Shown: piece by piece, positions 7,600 to 16,166 of the stretch
Layout: every line of letters begins with the position of its first letter
Position numbering within the stretch: the first letter of the stretch is position 1
DNA from: Streptomyces meridianus
Lineage (GTDB): Bacteria > Actinomycetota > Actinomycetes > Streptomycetales > Streptomycetaceae
Direction of reading: 5' to 3'
Assembly (NCBI RefSeq): GCF_023703325.1
Contig: NZ_JAMQGM010000023.1
Span: 62,001 to 126,000, forward strand
DNA length: 64,000 nt
Notes under the pieces: generated by a model
What the model was told of the DNA's origin: nothing
Database searches by the model: none
Seen by the model: only the letters and a program-made list of their open reading frames with translations
Translations under genes and position numbers: made by a program

Positions 7600-8793
7600 T
7601 CACGGCGGGGTCGGGCACGGCGGGGCCGGAGGGGCGGCGGGCACGCGGTGGACGCCCCGTGCCGTCCCCGTGACCGCCGACAGGAAACCCTCGGCCCGTG
7701 GCGAGGCGCCGTCCGAGAGCCACTCCGGCGCGACGTCGAACACGACCACCCGGACACCGGTGCCCTCCAGGGCGAGCGGCAGGGTGTGCACCACCGTCGA
7801 GGGGAAGCTGAGGATCGTCGCCCCGACCGGTCCCCGGCGGGCGATCAGCTCCAGCGGGAGGTCCGGACGCACGATCTCCAGCCCGGTGACCGCGGCGAGC
7901 CGGTGGAGTTTTGCCGCGCTCTCCCGGCGATGGGCGAAGTACCGGGTGGCCCCGTGGTCACGGGCCAGGGCGGCGACCGCGTCGATGTAGCGGCCGGTGT
8001 CGATGACGCCGGTCTCGGCCAGCGACGTGCCCACCAGGTCGGCGCCGCCCGTGGTCCGGGGCGGCCCGAAGCGGGACCGCGTCCACGCGAAGTCGTTGGC
8101 CGTGACCACCACCCCGTCCGGTGCCTCCACCGGCATCGAGCTGAACACCTCGACCCGGCGGTTTCCGCTGACGTTCAGACGCCGGCGGGCGAGCGAGGCC
8201 ACCGGAGCGAACACCGCGTCCCGCGGGCCGGCGCCCCTGCCGCTGCGGTGCCAGCGCACCAGCCGCTCACCGCGGGTGAGCTGGGAGACGAACTCCATGG
8301 TCGCCGTCCCGTCGTCCACCACGACGGTCTCCGGGGCACCGGCCAGCGTCAGCAGCAGCTGAACGTAGCGGGAGAAGGGGTCGCCGATGACGATGCGCCG
8401 CGCCCGGCGCAGCCGGGGAGCGAGCGCGCCGACCGTCCGGAACGGGGCGGCAGCTCCGCCCCGGGCGTCCTCCCAGCGGACGTTCAGCCCTTCGTCACGG
8501 GCGAGTTCGGCCATGCGCCGCAGCTGTCCCCGGCTCATGGGGTCGAGCGGGGAGAGCACCACCACGGTGATGTCCTCAGGGCGCAGCGGCTCCGGCACGG
8601 GCGCATCCCCGCCCGCCGGCTGCGGCAGCGCGCAGGCGTGCGCCCACTCGAGGACGTTGAGGAACTGGACCGGGGACTCGACGAACGCCAGTGTCTCCCC
8701 GCCGGTGCGGGCCGACGCCTGCCGGCCGCCGCCCCGGAAGCCGCGCGCGGATCCCGGCTCGTTCCGGGGGCGCGCAGCTTCCGGCGTGCTCAC
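7600..8793 (-). CDS. polysialyltransferase/GT52-like glycosyltransferase
   Basis: A 397-residue cytosolic protein, last gene of the minus-strand glycopolymer operon. It carries the three short signatures of bacterial (poly)sialyltransferases: an acidic D160-D161-G162 in VVVDDGTATM, a basic AHRRE around H288 corresponding to the HP motif, and SFPST around S332-T333. The expected donor is a CMP-activated nonulosonic acid made by the two genes upstream. The start GTG at 8793 has GAGG 8 nt upstream. The last ten residues are proline-rich. Overall similarity to characterised enzymes is weak to the eye, so family placement is inferred from motifs and context. Confidence 0.65.
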   Translation of the reverse strand: MSTPEAARPRNEPGSARGFRGGGRQASARTGGETLAFVESPVQFLNVLEWAHACALPQPAGGDAPVPEPLRPEDITVVVLSPLDPMSRGQLRRMAELARDEGLNVRWEDARGGAAAPFRTVGALAPRLRRARRIVIGDPFSRYVQLLLTLAGAPETVVVDDGTATMEFVSQLTRGERLVRWHRSGRGAGPRDAVFAPVASLARRRLNVSGNRRVEVFSSMPVEAPDGVVVTANDFAWTRSRFGPPRTTGGADLVGTSLAETGVIDTGRYIDAVAALARDHGATRYFAHRRESAAKLHRLAAVTGLEIVRPDLPLELIARRGPVGATILSFPSTVVHTLPLALEGTGVRVVVFDVAPEWLSDGASPRAEGFLSAVTGTARGVHRVPAAPPAPPCPTPP

Positions 8794-8822
8794 CAGAAAC
8801 ACCTCGTCCTTTCGTGCCGCAA

Positions 8823-9746
8823 TCAGACGCCGGCGGGCTCGCGCTCGCCGGCCTCGGCGACGACGCCCGCGACCCGGCGCAGCTTCTTCATGGGACCGAT
8901 CTCGCTGTCGTAGACCTTCTTGACGCCGTCACCGAGGGAGTCCTCGACGACACGGATGTCGCGCACCAGGCGGGCCAGTCCGCCCGGCTCCACGGAGGCG
9001 GCCTGGTCGGAGCCCCACATGGCGCGGTCGAGGGTGATGTGGCGCTCGACGAACGCGGCGCCCAGGGCGACCGCGGCGAGGGTGGTCTGCAGGCCGGTCT
9101 CGTGGCCGGAGTAGCCGATCGGGACGTTCGGGTACTCCTCCTTGAGGCTGTTGATGACCCGAAGGTTCAGCTCCTCGGCCTTGGCCGGGTAGGTGCTGGT
9201 GGCGTGGCAGAGCAGGATGTTGTCGCTGCCGAGCACCTCGACCGCGTGCCGGATCTGCTTCGGGGTCGACATGCCGGTGGACAGCACGACGGTGCGGCCG
9301 GTGGCGCGCATGGCGCGCAGCAGCTCGTCGTCGGTCAGCGACGCCGAGGCGACCTTGTAGCAGGGCACGTCGAACTTCTCGAGGAAGTCGACGGACTCGA
9401 CGTCCCACGGGGAGGCGAACCAGGCGATGCTGCGCTTCTTGCAGTAGTCGTCGATCGCCCGGTAGCCCTCCTCGTCGAACTCCACGCGGTGGCGGTAGTC
9501 GATGTAGGTCATCCGGCCCCAAGGGGTGTCGCGCTCGACGTCCCACTGGTCGCGCGGGGTGCAGACCTCGGGGGTGCGCTTCTGGAACTTGACGGCGTCG
9601 CAGCCGGCGTCGGCGGCGGCATCGATGAGGGCGAAGGCGTTCTCCAGGTCACCGTTGTGGTTGATGCCGATCTCACCGGTCACGTAGACGGGGTGGCCGG
9701 GGCCGACGATCTTGTCGCCGAGGGTGCGCAGACGGTTGGTGCTCAT
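8823..9746 (-). CDS. neuB: nonulosonic acid synthase (NeuB-like, catalytic barrel only)
   Basis: A 307-residue homologue of N-acetylneuraminate synthases, which condense phosphoenolpyruvate with a mannose-type sugar. The TIM-barrel landmarks are present: GEIGINHNG near the N-terminus, VKFQKR, PWDVESVDFLEKF, YKVASASL, STGMS, LCHATSTYPA, IGYSGHE and VERHITLD. The protein stops just after PMKKLRRV, so the C-terminal SAF (antifreeze-like) domain that normally caps the partner active site in the dimer is absent. Of two ATGs the inner one (9746) has AAGGA at proper spacing. The next gene, a CMP-sugar synthetase fused to a phosphatase, suggests a 9-phosphate product. Confidence 0.88.
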   Translation of the reverse strand: MSTNRLRTLGDKIVGPGHPVYVTGEIGINHNGDLENAFALIDAAADAGCDAVKFQKRTPEVCTPRDQWDVERDTPWGRMTYIDYRHRVEFDEEGYRAIDDYCKKRSIAWFASPWDVESVDFLEKFDVPCYKVASASLTDDELLRAMRATGRTVVLSTGMSTPKQIRHAVEVLGSDNILLCHATSTYPAKAEELNLRVINSLKEEYPNVPIGYSGHETGLQTTLAAVALGAAFVERHITLDRAMWGSDQAASVEPGGLARLVRDIRVVEDSLGDGVKKVYDSEIGPMKKLRRVAGVVAEAGEREPAGV

Positions 9747-9775
9747 GACAGTCATTCCTTCTTTCACAGGGGGGT

Positions 9776-11017
9776 TCACAGGGAGGGACCGAGGACCCAC
9801 GAGGCGATCTCGCGGATCGCGCCGTGGCCGCCCGGGACGGAGGTGACCGCGCGGGCCTCCTCGCGTACGACGGCGTGTGCCTGGGCGACCGCGACCGGCC
9901 ATCCGACGAGGCCGAAGCACGGCAGGTCGTTCACGTCGTTGCCGACGTAGAGCACGCGCTCGGGAGCGATGCCCTCCTCCTCGCACCACTGTTTGAGTGC
10001 GAGGTCCTTCCGGTCGATGCCGTGGAGCACCGGGACCCGCAGCTTGCGGGCCCGGGCGGCGACGACCGGGTTCTGTTCCGTGGACAGGATCAGCAGGGGG
10101 ATCCCGGCACGGCGCATGGCCGCGATGCCGAGTCCGTCGCCGCGGTGCACGGCGACCGTCTCCCGTCCGTCGGAGTCGACGAGCACCCGGTCGTCGGTCT
10201 GGGTGCCGTCGAAGTCGAGGACCACCGCGTCGACGTCGTCGCGGGTGGGCAGCGCGCCGGGGCGCAGGGGGGCCGCGTCGCCGCCGGCCGGGGAGGCGTC
10301 GAGCAGCGGCGCGAGGGCGCGGGCGCGGGCGAGGTCGTGCGGGTCGTCGATCTCGAGGACCCGGGCCGGGTCGGTCGGCACCGGCTGGGTGCGGCCGAAG
10401 AACCGGTGGCCCGCGTCGCGGAATCCGGCGGCGGACATGGCGTACACCGCGCCGGTCTCGAGGAGGTCCTGGGGACGGTCCTGGCGGCGGGGCCGGTGCG
10501 CCTTGTCGTGGTTGACACCGAAGCCGCCGGCCCGTGCACCCTGCTGTCCGGGGTCCCCGACGCCCTGCTGCCCGTCTCGCCAGACGAACCCGTGGAAGGG
10601 CGCGACGGCCAGCGCGCTGTCGGCGCCCTCGACGGTGACGGCGGAGGTCACCGCGTCCACGTCCGCACGGGTGAGGAAAGGGCTGGTGCACTGGACGAGG
10701 AGGACCGCGTCCACCGGACCGCTGCGCTGTTCGTGAGCGTCCAGGGCATGCAGCACCGCGGCCTCGCTGGTCGCCGTGTCGCCGGAGATGCCGGCCGGGC
10801 GGGTCACCACGCCGGCGCCGGCGTTCCGGGCCGCGGCGGCGATGCCCTCGTCGTCGGTGGAGACCACGACGTCGGTGACCGTCCGGGCGGCGAGACACGC
10901 GCGCACGGCACGGACGACCAGCGGGACCCCGCCGACCTGTGCCAGGTTCTTGCCGGGGACGCCCTTCGAGCCGCCCCGGGCGGGTATGACGGCCAGCACA
11001 CGGGGGGTGCTGTTCAT
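9776..11017 (-). CDS. neuA: CMP-nonulosonate synthetase fused to HAD phosphatase
   Basis: A 413-residue two-domain protein. Residues 1-230 form a CMP-sugar synthetase: RGGSKGVPGKN at 14-24 binds CTP, with QCTSPF at 109-114 and NHDK at 169-172. Residues 262-413 form a KdsC-like HAD phosphatase with DFDGT at 268-272 and GNDVND at 359-364. It should dephosphorylate a nonulosonate phosphate and then activate the free acid as CMP-sugar, the reactions expected after the adjacent synthase. A Gly/Gln-rich insertion lies near residues 149-166. The ATG has AAGGAG 6 nt upstream. Kdn is a plausible product because the synthase lies beside a fused phosphatase and no epimerase is present. Confidence 0.88.
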   Translation of the reverse strand: MNSTPRVLAVIPARGGSKGVPGKNLAQVGGVPLVVRAVRACLAARTVTDVVVSTDDEGIAAAARNAGAGVVTRPAGISGDTATSEAAVLHALDAHEQRSGPVDAVLLVQCTSPFLTRADVDAVTSAVTVEGADSALAVAPFHGFVWRDGQQGVGDPGQQGARAGGFGVNHDKAHRPRRQDRPQDLLETGAVYAMSAAGFRDAGHRFFGRTQPVPTDPARVLEIDDPHDLARARALAPLLDASPAGGDAAPLRPGALPTRDDVDAVVLDFDGTQTDDRVLVDSDGRETVAVHRGDGLGIAAMRRAGIPLLILSTEQNPVVAARARKLRVPVLHGIDRKDLALKQWCEEEGIAPERVLYVGNDVNDLPCFGLVGWPVAVAQAHAVVREEARAVTSVPGGHGAIREIASWVLGPSL

Positions 11018-11043
11018 GGGTACTCCTTCGCGGTTCGTGGCGC

Positions 11044-12402
11044 TCACAGGTGCCCCCAGCGGCGGATGACGGGTGCGACCCGCTGGACGCCCTGCCGGTA
11101 GGCCGTGCGGGCCGCGTTCCGGGCGAACTCGCGGGCCGCGCGGCGCAGTACGCCGACCTCGCGGGGCTCCTCGCCGGCGCCGGGCAGCGGGGCGCCCCCG
11201 GGGCCGAGGCCGTGCCGGGCGAGGACGCCGGGCAGGTAGCCGGGCGCGGTGAGCGGGGTGTAGTAGGGGGAGAGCGGCGGCAGGCCGGGGGCGGCCGTGA
11301 GCGCGGCCACCCGTTCGCGGACGGTGTCGAACGCCGTCTCGTAGGCGCCGTCGGCGGCCACGCCCTGGCGGTCGCACCACTCGGGGTCGGCCGACGGCAG
11401 CCGTCCGGCGTCGAGTTCGTCCCAGGAGGCGAGGCAGCCGGAGCCGAGGAAGTGGTGGTTGCCGAGGGCCTCGCGGATGCCGAGGTCGGTGAGGACGGCC
11501 GTCGGGACGCGGCGGTGCAGCGCCTCCAGGGCGGCCGTCGAGCTGACCGTGACCAGCAGGTCGGTGCGGTCGAGCACGTCGCTCATGTTGCCCTGCACCA
11601 GACGGCAGTTCGCGGGGAGTCCGCCGGGCTGCCGGGCTGCGAGCTTCTGGTAGGGCAGTTCCTCGACGTGCGTCGTGTGTTCACCGGGCTTGCTGCGCAG
11701 CTTGACCAGCACCTCGCGGTCCGGATGCAGCCGCGCGTGCTCGACGGCCCGCCGCAGCAGGTAGGCGCGGTCGGCCCGGTTGTCCGGGACGGACGGCTGG
11801 ACGGCGAACACCACGGTGAACGGGCGCTCGTCCGGTGCGGCCGGGGCGTACGGGGTGCCGCCGAGGAACGGCAGCGCGCACTCGACGACGCCCGAGGTGT
11901 CGGCGCCGACCCCCGCGTACACCTCGCGGAAACGCCCCGCGTCGTGGCGGGAGTTGGCGAGTACCAGGTCCGCGCCGTGCCGCAGCAGCAGGCCGTCGGC
12001 GAGCTTCTCGTAGACCACGCCCACGTACCCGGTGACGACGACCGGCCGCTTCGCGAGGCCGTGCCAAACGTGGGCGAGCCCGTGCAGCATGGCCTGGACC
12101 CCGCCGCCGACCAGGGACAGCAGGACGACGTCGTACGGCTCGTCGCCGATCCTCCCGGGCCCCGCGCACTCCCCCATCTCGTGGAGGAAGGCGGCTGCAG
12201 TGACCTCGCGCAGGGTGTCGGCGCGCACGCCCACCTCGGCGAGCTGACGCGGTGTCGGCGTGGCGCGGCCGCGCAGGAGAAATCCGTCGAGGCGCACGCC
12301 GTCCGGCGCGATGCGGCGGGCGGTCAGGGCGCCCCACTTCCATCGCGTGTCGGAGTCGGCGAGCACGGCGATCCGCGGTCGTCTCTCGGTACTTGCTGGC
12401 AC
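11044..12402 (-). CDS. putative glycosyltransferase of the glycopolymer cluster (DUF6716-like)
   Basis: First gene of the minus-strand operon, about 452 residues. It has a GT-B-like layout: an N-terminal domain starting RPRIAVLADSDTRWKWGALT and a C-terminal domain with VLVKLRSKPGEHTTHVEELPYQKL and VSSTAALEAL, reminiscent of polysialyl- and glycerophosphotransferase nucleotide-sugar sites. It resembles actinobacterial proteins annotated DUF6716 glycosyltransferase. The start is uncertain: GTG at 12402 is chosen because the conserved part begins soon after; TTG codons at 12441 and near 12423 are in frame but none has a convincing ribosome site. A C-terminal basic helix (EFARNAARTAYRQG) may sit on the membrane surface. 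Confidence 0.65.
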   Translation of the reverse strand: MPASTERRPRIAVLADSDTRWKWGALTARRIAPDGVRLDGFLLRGRATPTPRQLAEVGVRADTLREVTAAAFLHEMGECAGPGRIGDEPYDVVLLSLVGGGVQAMLHGLAHVWHGLAKRPVVVTGYVGVVYEKLADGLLLRHGADLVLANSRHDAGRFREVYAGVGADTSGVVECALPFLGGTPYAPAAPDERPFTVVFAVQPSVPDNRADRAYLLRRAVEHARLHPDREVLVKLRSKPGEHTTHVEELPYQKLAARQPGGLPANCRLVQGNMSDVLDRTDLLVTVSSTAALEALHRRVPTAVLTDLGIREALGNHHFLGSGCLASWDELDAGRLPSADPEWCDRQGVAADGAYETAFDTVRERVAALTAAPGLPPLSPYYTPLTAPGYLPGVLARHGLGPGGAPLPGAGEEPREVGVLRRAAREFARNAARTAYRQGVQRVAPVIRRWGHL

Positions 12403-12588
12403 GTCGGCGACGTTAGGGAGCAATTCCGATACGCGGCCCAACGCCGCCGCAACAACGGGTTAACAACATGCCGACGAAAAGGGATCGGGCGGCGGGAAAG
12501 TCGAGTTAACCATTCCGCCATTCTTCGTTCACTGCGGAGTACACCACAGGTCGCGATGCATGCCGGGTCGCCCCCTAAGGTCACCCGG
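12403..12588. promoter_or_regulatory. divergent control region of the glycopolymer cluster
   Basis: The 186-nt space between the divergent operons is clearly richer in A/T than its surroundings. It contains GGTTAAC (12458-12464) and its inverse GTTAACC (12505-12511), centres 47 nt apart, suitable for a regulator bridging both promoters. I could not assign convincing -35 boxes on either side. Confidence 0.4.
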
Positions 12589-13569
12589 GTGGTAAAGCTC
12601 TCCGTCGTCGTGCCGTTCTACAACGTGCAGACATATGCGCCCGACACCCTGAAAAGCCTGCGTGCCAATGCGAGAAAGGATTTTGAATTCATTCTCGTCG
12701 ACGACTGTTCGACCGATGAGACCCCCGAGGTCCTCGAGCGCGCGGCTCAGGACCTTCCGGGGGCCGTCGTGATCCGTCACGGGAAGAACGGCGGCCTCGC
12801 CACCGCGCGCAACACGGGCATCGACGCGGCCCGCGGCGAGTACATCGCCTTCCTGGACGGCGACGACTGGCTCGCGCCCGGCTACTACGAGGACCTCGTC
12901 GCCTGCATCGAGGACCTGGGGTGCGACTTCGTGCGCACCGACCACGTCCAGTGCACCGGCCGGTCCCGGTCGGTGCACCGGGTCCCCCACGGCCCGCGCG
13001 GCGTCGTCATGCCGCCCCGGGAGGCGATCCTGCCCGCCGACCGATCGACGTCGGTGGACTACGCGTACGCGTGGGCGGGCATTCACCACCGCCGGCTCGC
13101 CGACAACGGCGTCCTGCGTTTCGGTGACGGCCTGCGGACCGCCGAGGACCGGCCCTGGATCTGGCGGCTGCACCGGGAGGCGGAGTCCTTCGCGGTCGTC
13201 GGCCTGCTGGGCGTCTTCTACCGCCGCGGCGTCGCGTCCTCGCTGACCCAGATCGGCGACGTGCGCCAACTCGACTTCATCCGCGCATTCGACCAGGTCG
13301 TCGCGGAGACGGCGGGGGACCGGGACGCGGACCGGCTGCTGCCCAAGGCCGTCCGCACCTACTGCGCGATCATCGCCCACCACCTCGGGAACATCGAGAG
13401 GTTCGAACCTGCTGTGGCCCGCACCCTGCGATCGATGAGCGCCTCGGCGCTGAAGCAGATGCCGCAGGACGTCCTGCGCGACGCCCTGGACTCCATGGAC
13501 CACGAGCGCGCCGTCCGCCTGCGCCGGCTGCGCCGCCGTCCCTTCACCGGCGGGGAGGTGGCGGCCTGA
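12589..13569 (+). CDS. family 2 glycosyltransferase
   Basis: A 326-residue GT-A glycosyltransferase, first gene of the plus-strand half of the cluster. The N-terminus KLSVVVPFYNV begins the nucleotide-binding fold; DDCSTD at 38-43 and FLDGDDW with the metal-binding D90-G-D92 are characteristic. It probably adds a hexose or polyol-linked sugar side branch to the wall polymer. GTG at 12589 has TAAGG 8 nt upstream and is preferred to an ATG at 12556. The stop overlaps the next start as TGATG, so the three genes of this operon are likely coupled. Confidence 0.85.
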   Translation: MVKLSVVVPFYNVQTYAPDTLKSLRANARKDFEFILVDDCSTDETPEVLERAAQDLPGAVVIRHGKNGGLATARNTGIDAARGEYIAFLDGDDWLAPGYYEDLVACIEDLGCDFVRTDHVQCTGRSRSVHRVPHGPRGVVMPPREAILPADRSTSVDYAYAWAGIHHRRLADNGVLRFGDGLRTAEDRPWIWRLHREAESFAVVGLLGVFYRRGVASSLTQIGDVRQLDFIRAFDQVVAETAGDRDADRLLPKAVRTYCAIIAHHLGNIERFEPAVARTLRSMSASALKQMPQDVLRDALDSMDHERAVRLRRLRRRPFTGGEVAA

Positions 13570-14936
13570 TGCCCGCGGCACACCGCACCCAGATCTTCCA
13601 GGTCTCCACCCTGTACGGGGCGGCGACGCTCGCCGCCGCACTCGACGCGGGCTGCTTCCCGTCCGCTCACCGGCGGTTGCTCCTCGTCTGCAACAACGCG
13701 GCGACCCCGGAGACGGCACCGGACCTCGCGACGATGCCCGGCTTCGAGCGGCTGCTCGGCCGCTTCGACCGGGTGCTGTCCTGGAACGAGACGATCAGCC
13801 CGTTCCACCCCGGCGGCTGGTCGCCGCGGCCCGACGACGTCCCGCTGTGGGAGCGGCACTTGCGGCTGCTGTGGGGCCTCGGGGACGACGAGGTGGAACT
13901 GGCGCTCGAGTCCATCCAGGTCAATCCGGCCCTGGCGCTCGCCCAGCTGTTCCCGGCCTCGCCGCTCGACGTCTACGCCGACGGCCTGATGAGCTACGGT
14001 CCGACCCGCAACAGGATCGACCCGCTGGTGGGCACCCGCATCCGCCGGCTGCTGTACCTCGACCTGGTACCCGGTCTGAATCCGCTGCTGCTCACCGAGT
14101 TCGGCGTGGAGCAGGAGACCGTCCCCACCGACGCGTTCCGGTCCGTGCTGGCCGAGCTGGCCTCCTCCGACGTGGAGGGCCTGCCGGCGATGGACGCCCC
14201 GGCCCTGTTGCTGGGCCAGTACCTGTCCGCCCTCGGCATCCTCGAACCCGAGGAGGAGGAGCGGCTGCACGTCACCATGTTGCGCGGCGCGGTCGAACGG
14301 GGCCATCGCGAGATCGTCTTCAAGCCGCACCCGACCGCCCCCGCCCGCTGGTCCCGGCTGCTGGAGAAGGAGGCGGAGACGCTCGGTGTCCGGCTGGCGG
14401 TGCTGGACCGGCCGGTGCTCGCCGAGGTGCTGTTCCAGCGGATGCGCCCGGCCCTGGTGATCGGCTGCTTCTCGACGGCGCTGATGACCGCGGGCGCGTT
14501 CTTCGGGCTCGACGCGGTGCGGACGGGCACCGGCACGCTGCTGGAGCGGCTCAGCCCCTACCAGAACAGCAACCGGGTACCGGTCACGATCGTGGACGCG
14601 CTGCTCCCGGGCCCCGACGACCAGGCGGAGCACGACCCGGCACGGATCCGTGCCGGGGACGGCCGCCTGTCCGGTCTGGTCGCCGCGGTCGGTTTCGCGA
14701 TGCAGCCGCAGATCCACCCGGCCCTGCGTCCCGAGGCCGAACGGTTCCTCGCGGCGCACCTGGACGCCCACACCTGGCGCTACTTCAAGCGCCGCCGGCT
14801 GACGTCGCTCGCCCTGCCCGGGGGTGTTCCGTCCCAGCTCGCCTTCCTGCCCCGCAACTCGACGGTGCGCCGGATGGCCCGCCGGGCCCGGGCCGTGCAG
14901 CGGCGCGTCGTGCGGAAGCGGACAGCGTTCGGATGA
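13569..14936 (+). CDS. alpha-2,8-polysialyltransferase family protein
   Basis: A 455-residue protein with motifs of bacterial polysialyltransferases: VYADGLMSYG around residues 135-143 in place of the acidic D/E-D/E-G motif, FKPHPT at 251-256 (HP motif, for CMP-sugar binding) and CFSTA near 305 (S/T motif). It should transfer nonulosonic acid residues from CMP-sugar during chain growth on the cytoplasmic face. Start and stop overlap both neighbours (TGATG and ATGA). A second, shorter protein with comparable motifs is encoded at 7600-8793; they may form different linkages or act on different acceptors. Confidence 0.78.
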   Translation: MPAAHRTQIFQVSTLYGAATLAAALDAGCFPSAHRRLLLVCNNAATPETAPDLATMPGFERLLGRFDRVLSWNETISPFHPGGWSPRPDDVPLWERHLRLLWGLGDDEVELALESIQVNPALALAQLFPASPLDVYADGLMSYGPTRNRIDPLVGTRIRRLLYLDLVPGLNPLLLTEFGVEQETVPTDAFRSVLAELASSDVEGLPAMDAPALLLGQYLSALGILEPEEEERLHVTMLRGAVERGHREIVFKPHPTAPARWSRLLEKEAETLGVRLAVLDRPVLAEVLFQRMRPALVIGCFSTALMTAGAFFGLDAVRTGTGTLLERLSPYQNSNRVPVTIVDALLPGPDDQAEHDPARIRAGDGRLSGLVAAVGFAMQPQIHPALRPEAERFLAAHLDAHTWRYFKRRRLTSLALPGGVPSQLAFLPRNSTVRRMARRARAVQRRVVRKRTAFG

Positions 14937-16096
14937 GCGCGCCGACCGTGACGACTCCGGCGCCCACCGGGGCCGGCTCCCCCGAGGCCACCGCGCGCCA
15001 GCAGGCCCTGGATCGGACACCCGCCCGTACGTCCTCCCGTCCGGTCCGGCTGGGTGCGCTCGATCTGCTGCGGCTGCTCGCGGCGCTGATGGTCGCCTTC
15101 TACCACTACGGCGGCCGGGACGGCGAGATCGGGGAGGCCTGGGGCAGCTCACCCACCGAGCAGTTCCCCACGCTGTCCCAGGCGTTCGCCTACGGCAACC
15201 TCGGCGTGCAGATCTTCTTCGTCATCAGTGGCTTCGTGATCTGCATGAGCGGCTGGGGCCGTCCGATCGGGTCGTTCTTCGCCTCGCGGGTCTCGCGGCT
15301 GTTCCCGGCGTACTGGGTGGCCGTCGCGCTCGTGACCGCGGTGTTCGCGCTGCCGTGGGTGGCGTACGAGGCGGTGTCACCGAGCGACGCCCTGCTCAAC
15401 CTGTCCATGCTGCAACAGCCGTTGGGCGTGGACCGGGTGCTCGGAGTCGACTGGACGCTGTGGGCCGAGCTGCGGTTCTACGTGCTGTTCGCGCTGTTCG
15501 TCGTGATGCCGGGAGCCGGCCGGCACCGCGTGGTGCTCTTCTGCGTGTTGTGGACGGTGGCCGCGGTGGTGGCCGAGGCCGCGGACATGCCGCTTCTCGA
15601 CGTGACGCTGATGCCCGAGTACGCGCCGTACTTCATCGGCGGCGTCGGCCTCTACCTGCTGCACCGCGACCGGCGCGACGTCACGGCGTGGGGCATCGTG
15701 GCCGTGAGCTGGCTGATCGGGCAGCACTACGCGGTGGACCGGCTGTGGCATCCGCCGAACCCCGACTTCTTCTCCTACCGGCCGTCGTTGTGGATCGTCG
15801 CGGTGTTCACGGCCGGGTTCGTGGCGGTGGGCGCGATCGCACTCGGGTGGCTGCGGGGGCCGAACGGCCGCTGGGTCACGGTCGCCGGAGCGCTGACCTA
15901 CCCGTTCTACCTGGTGCACGAACACCTGGGCTGGGTGACGGTGCACGTGCTGCACCGCACTCTGGGGCTGCCGTCGTATGCGACGCTGCCGCTCACGGTC
16001 GCGTCGATGCTGCTGCTGGCCTACGCGCTGTACCGGCTGGTGGAGCAGCCGCTGGCACCGCGCATCAGGCGGGCTCTGACGGCCGTCCGCGGCTGA
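14933..16096 (+). CDS. membrane acyltransferase (acyltransferase_3 family), probable glycopolymer O-acetylase
   Basis: A 387-residue polytopic protein with about ten hydrophobic segments after a 45-residue Pro/Thr/Ala-rich tail. Family signs are LDLLRLLAALMVAFYHYG (catalytic histidine in FYHYG), a following FFVISGFVI and R-V-SRLFPAYW. Such proteins move acetyl groups across the membrane onto polysaccharides. As the last gene of the plus operon, overlapping the polysialyltransferase-like gene by 4 nt (ATGA), it most likely O-acetylates the nonulosonic acid polymer. The downstream gene is convergent, 70 nt away. Confidence 0.85.
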   Translation: MSAPTVTTPAPTGAGSPEATARQQALDRTPARTSSRPVRLGALDLLRLLAALMVAFYHYGGRDGEIGEAWGSSPTEQFPTLSQAFAYGNLGVQIFFVISGFVICMSGWGRPIGSFFASRVSRLFPAYWVAVALVTAVFALPWVAYEAVSPSDALLNLSMLQQPLGVDRVLGVDWTLWAELRFYVLFALFVVMPGAGRHRVVLFCVLWTVAAVVAEAADMPLLDVTLMPEYAPYFIGGVGLYLLHRDRRDVTAWGIVAVSWLIGQHYAVDRLWHPPNPDFFSYRPSLWIVAVFTAGFVAVGAIALGWLRGPNGRWVTVAGALTYPFYLVHEHLGWVTVHVLHRTLGLPSYATLPLTVASMLLLAYALYRLVEQPLAPRIRRALTAVRG

Positions 16097-16166
16097 CGGC
16101 TTCGGGAGCAACACGTCGGCGGAGGACGGGCTTTCGGTCCTGCCGGGTGCACCGGGCGGGATCGGC

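Noticed and set aside
7600..16096. A secondary-metabolite (antibiotic) gene cluster
   Set aside because: No polyketide synthase, peptide synthetase, terpene or lanthipeptide genes are present; the genes fit cell-wall glycopolymer synthesis.
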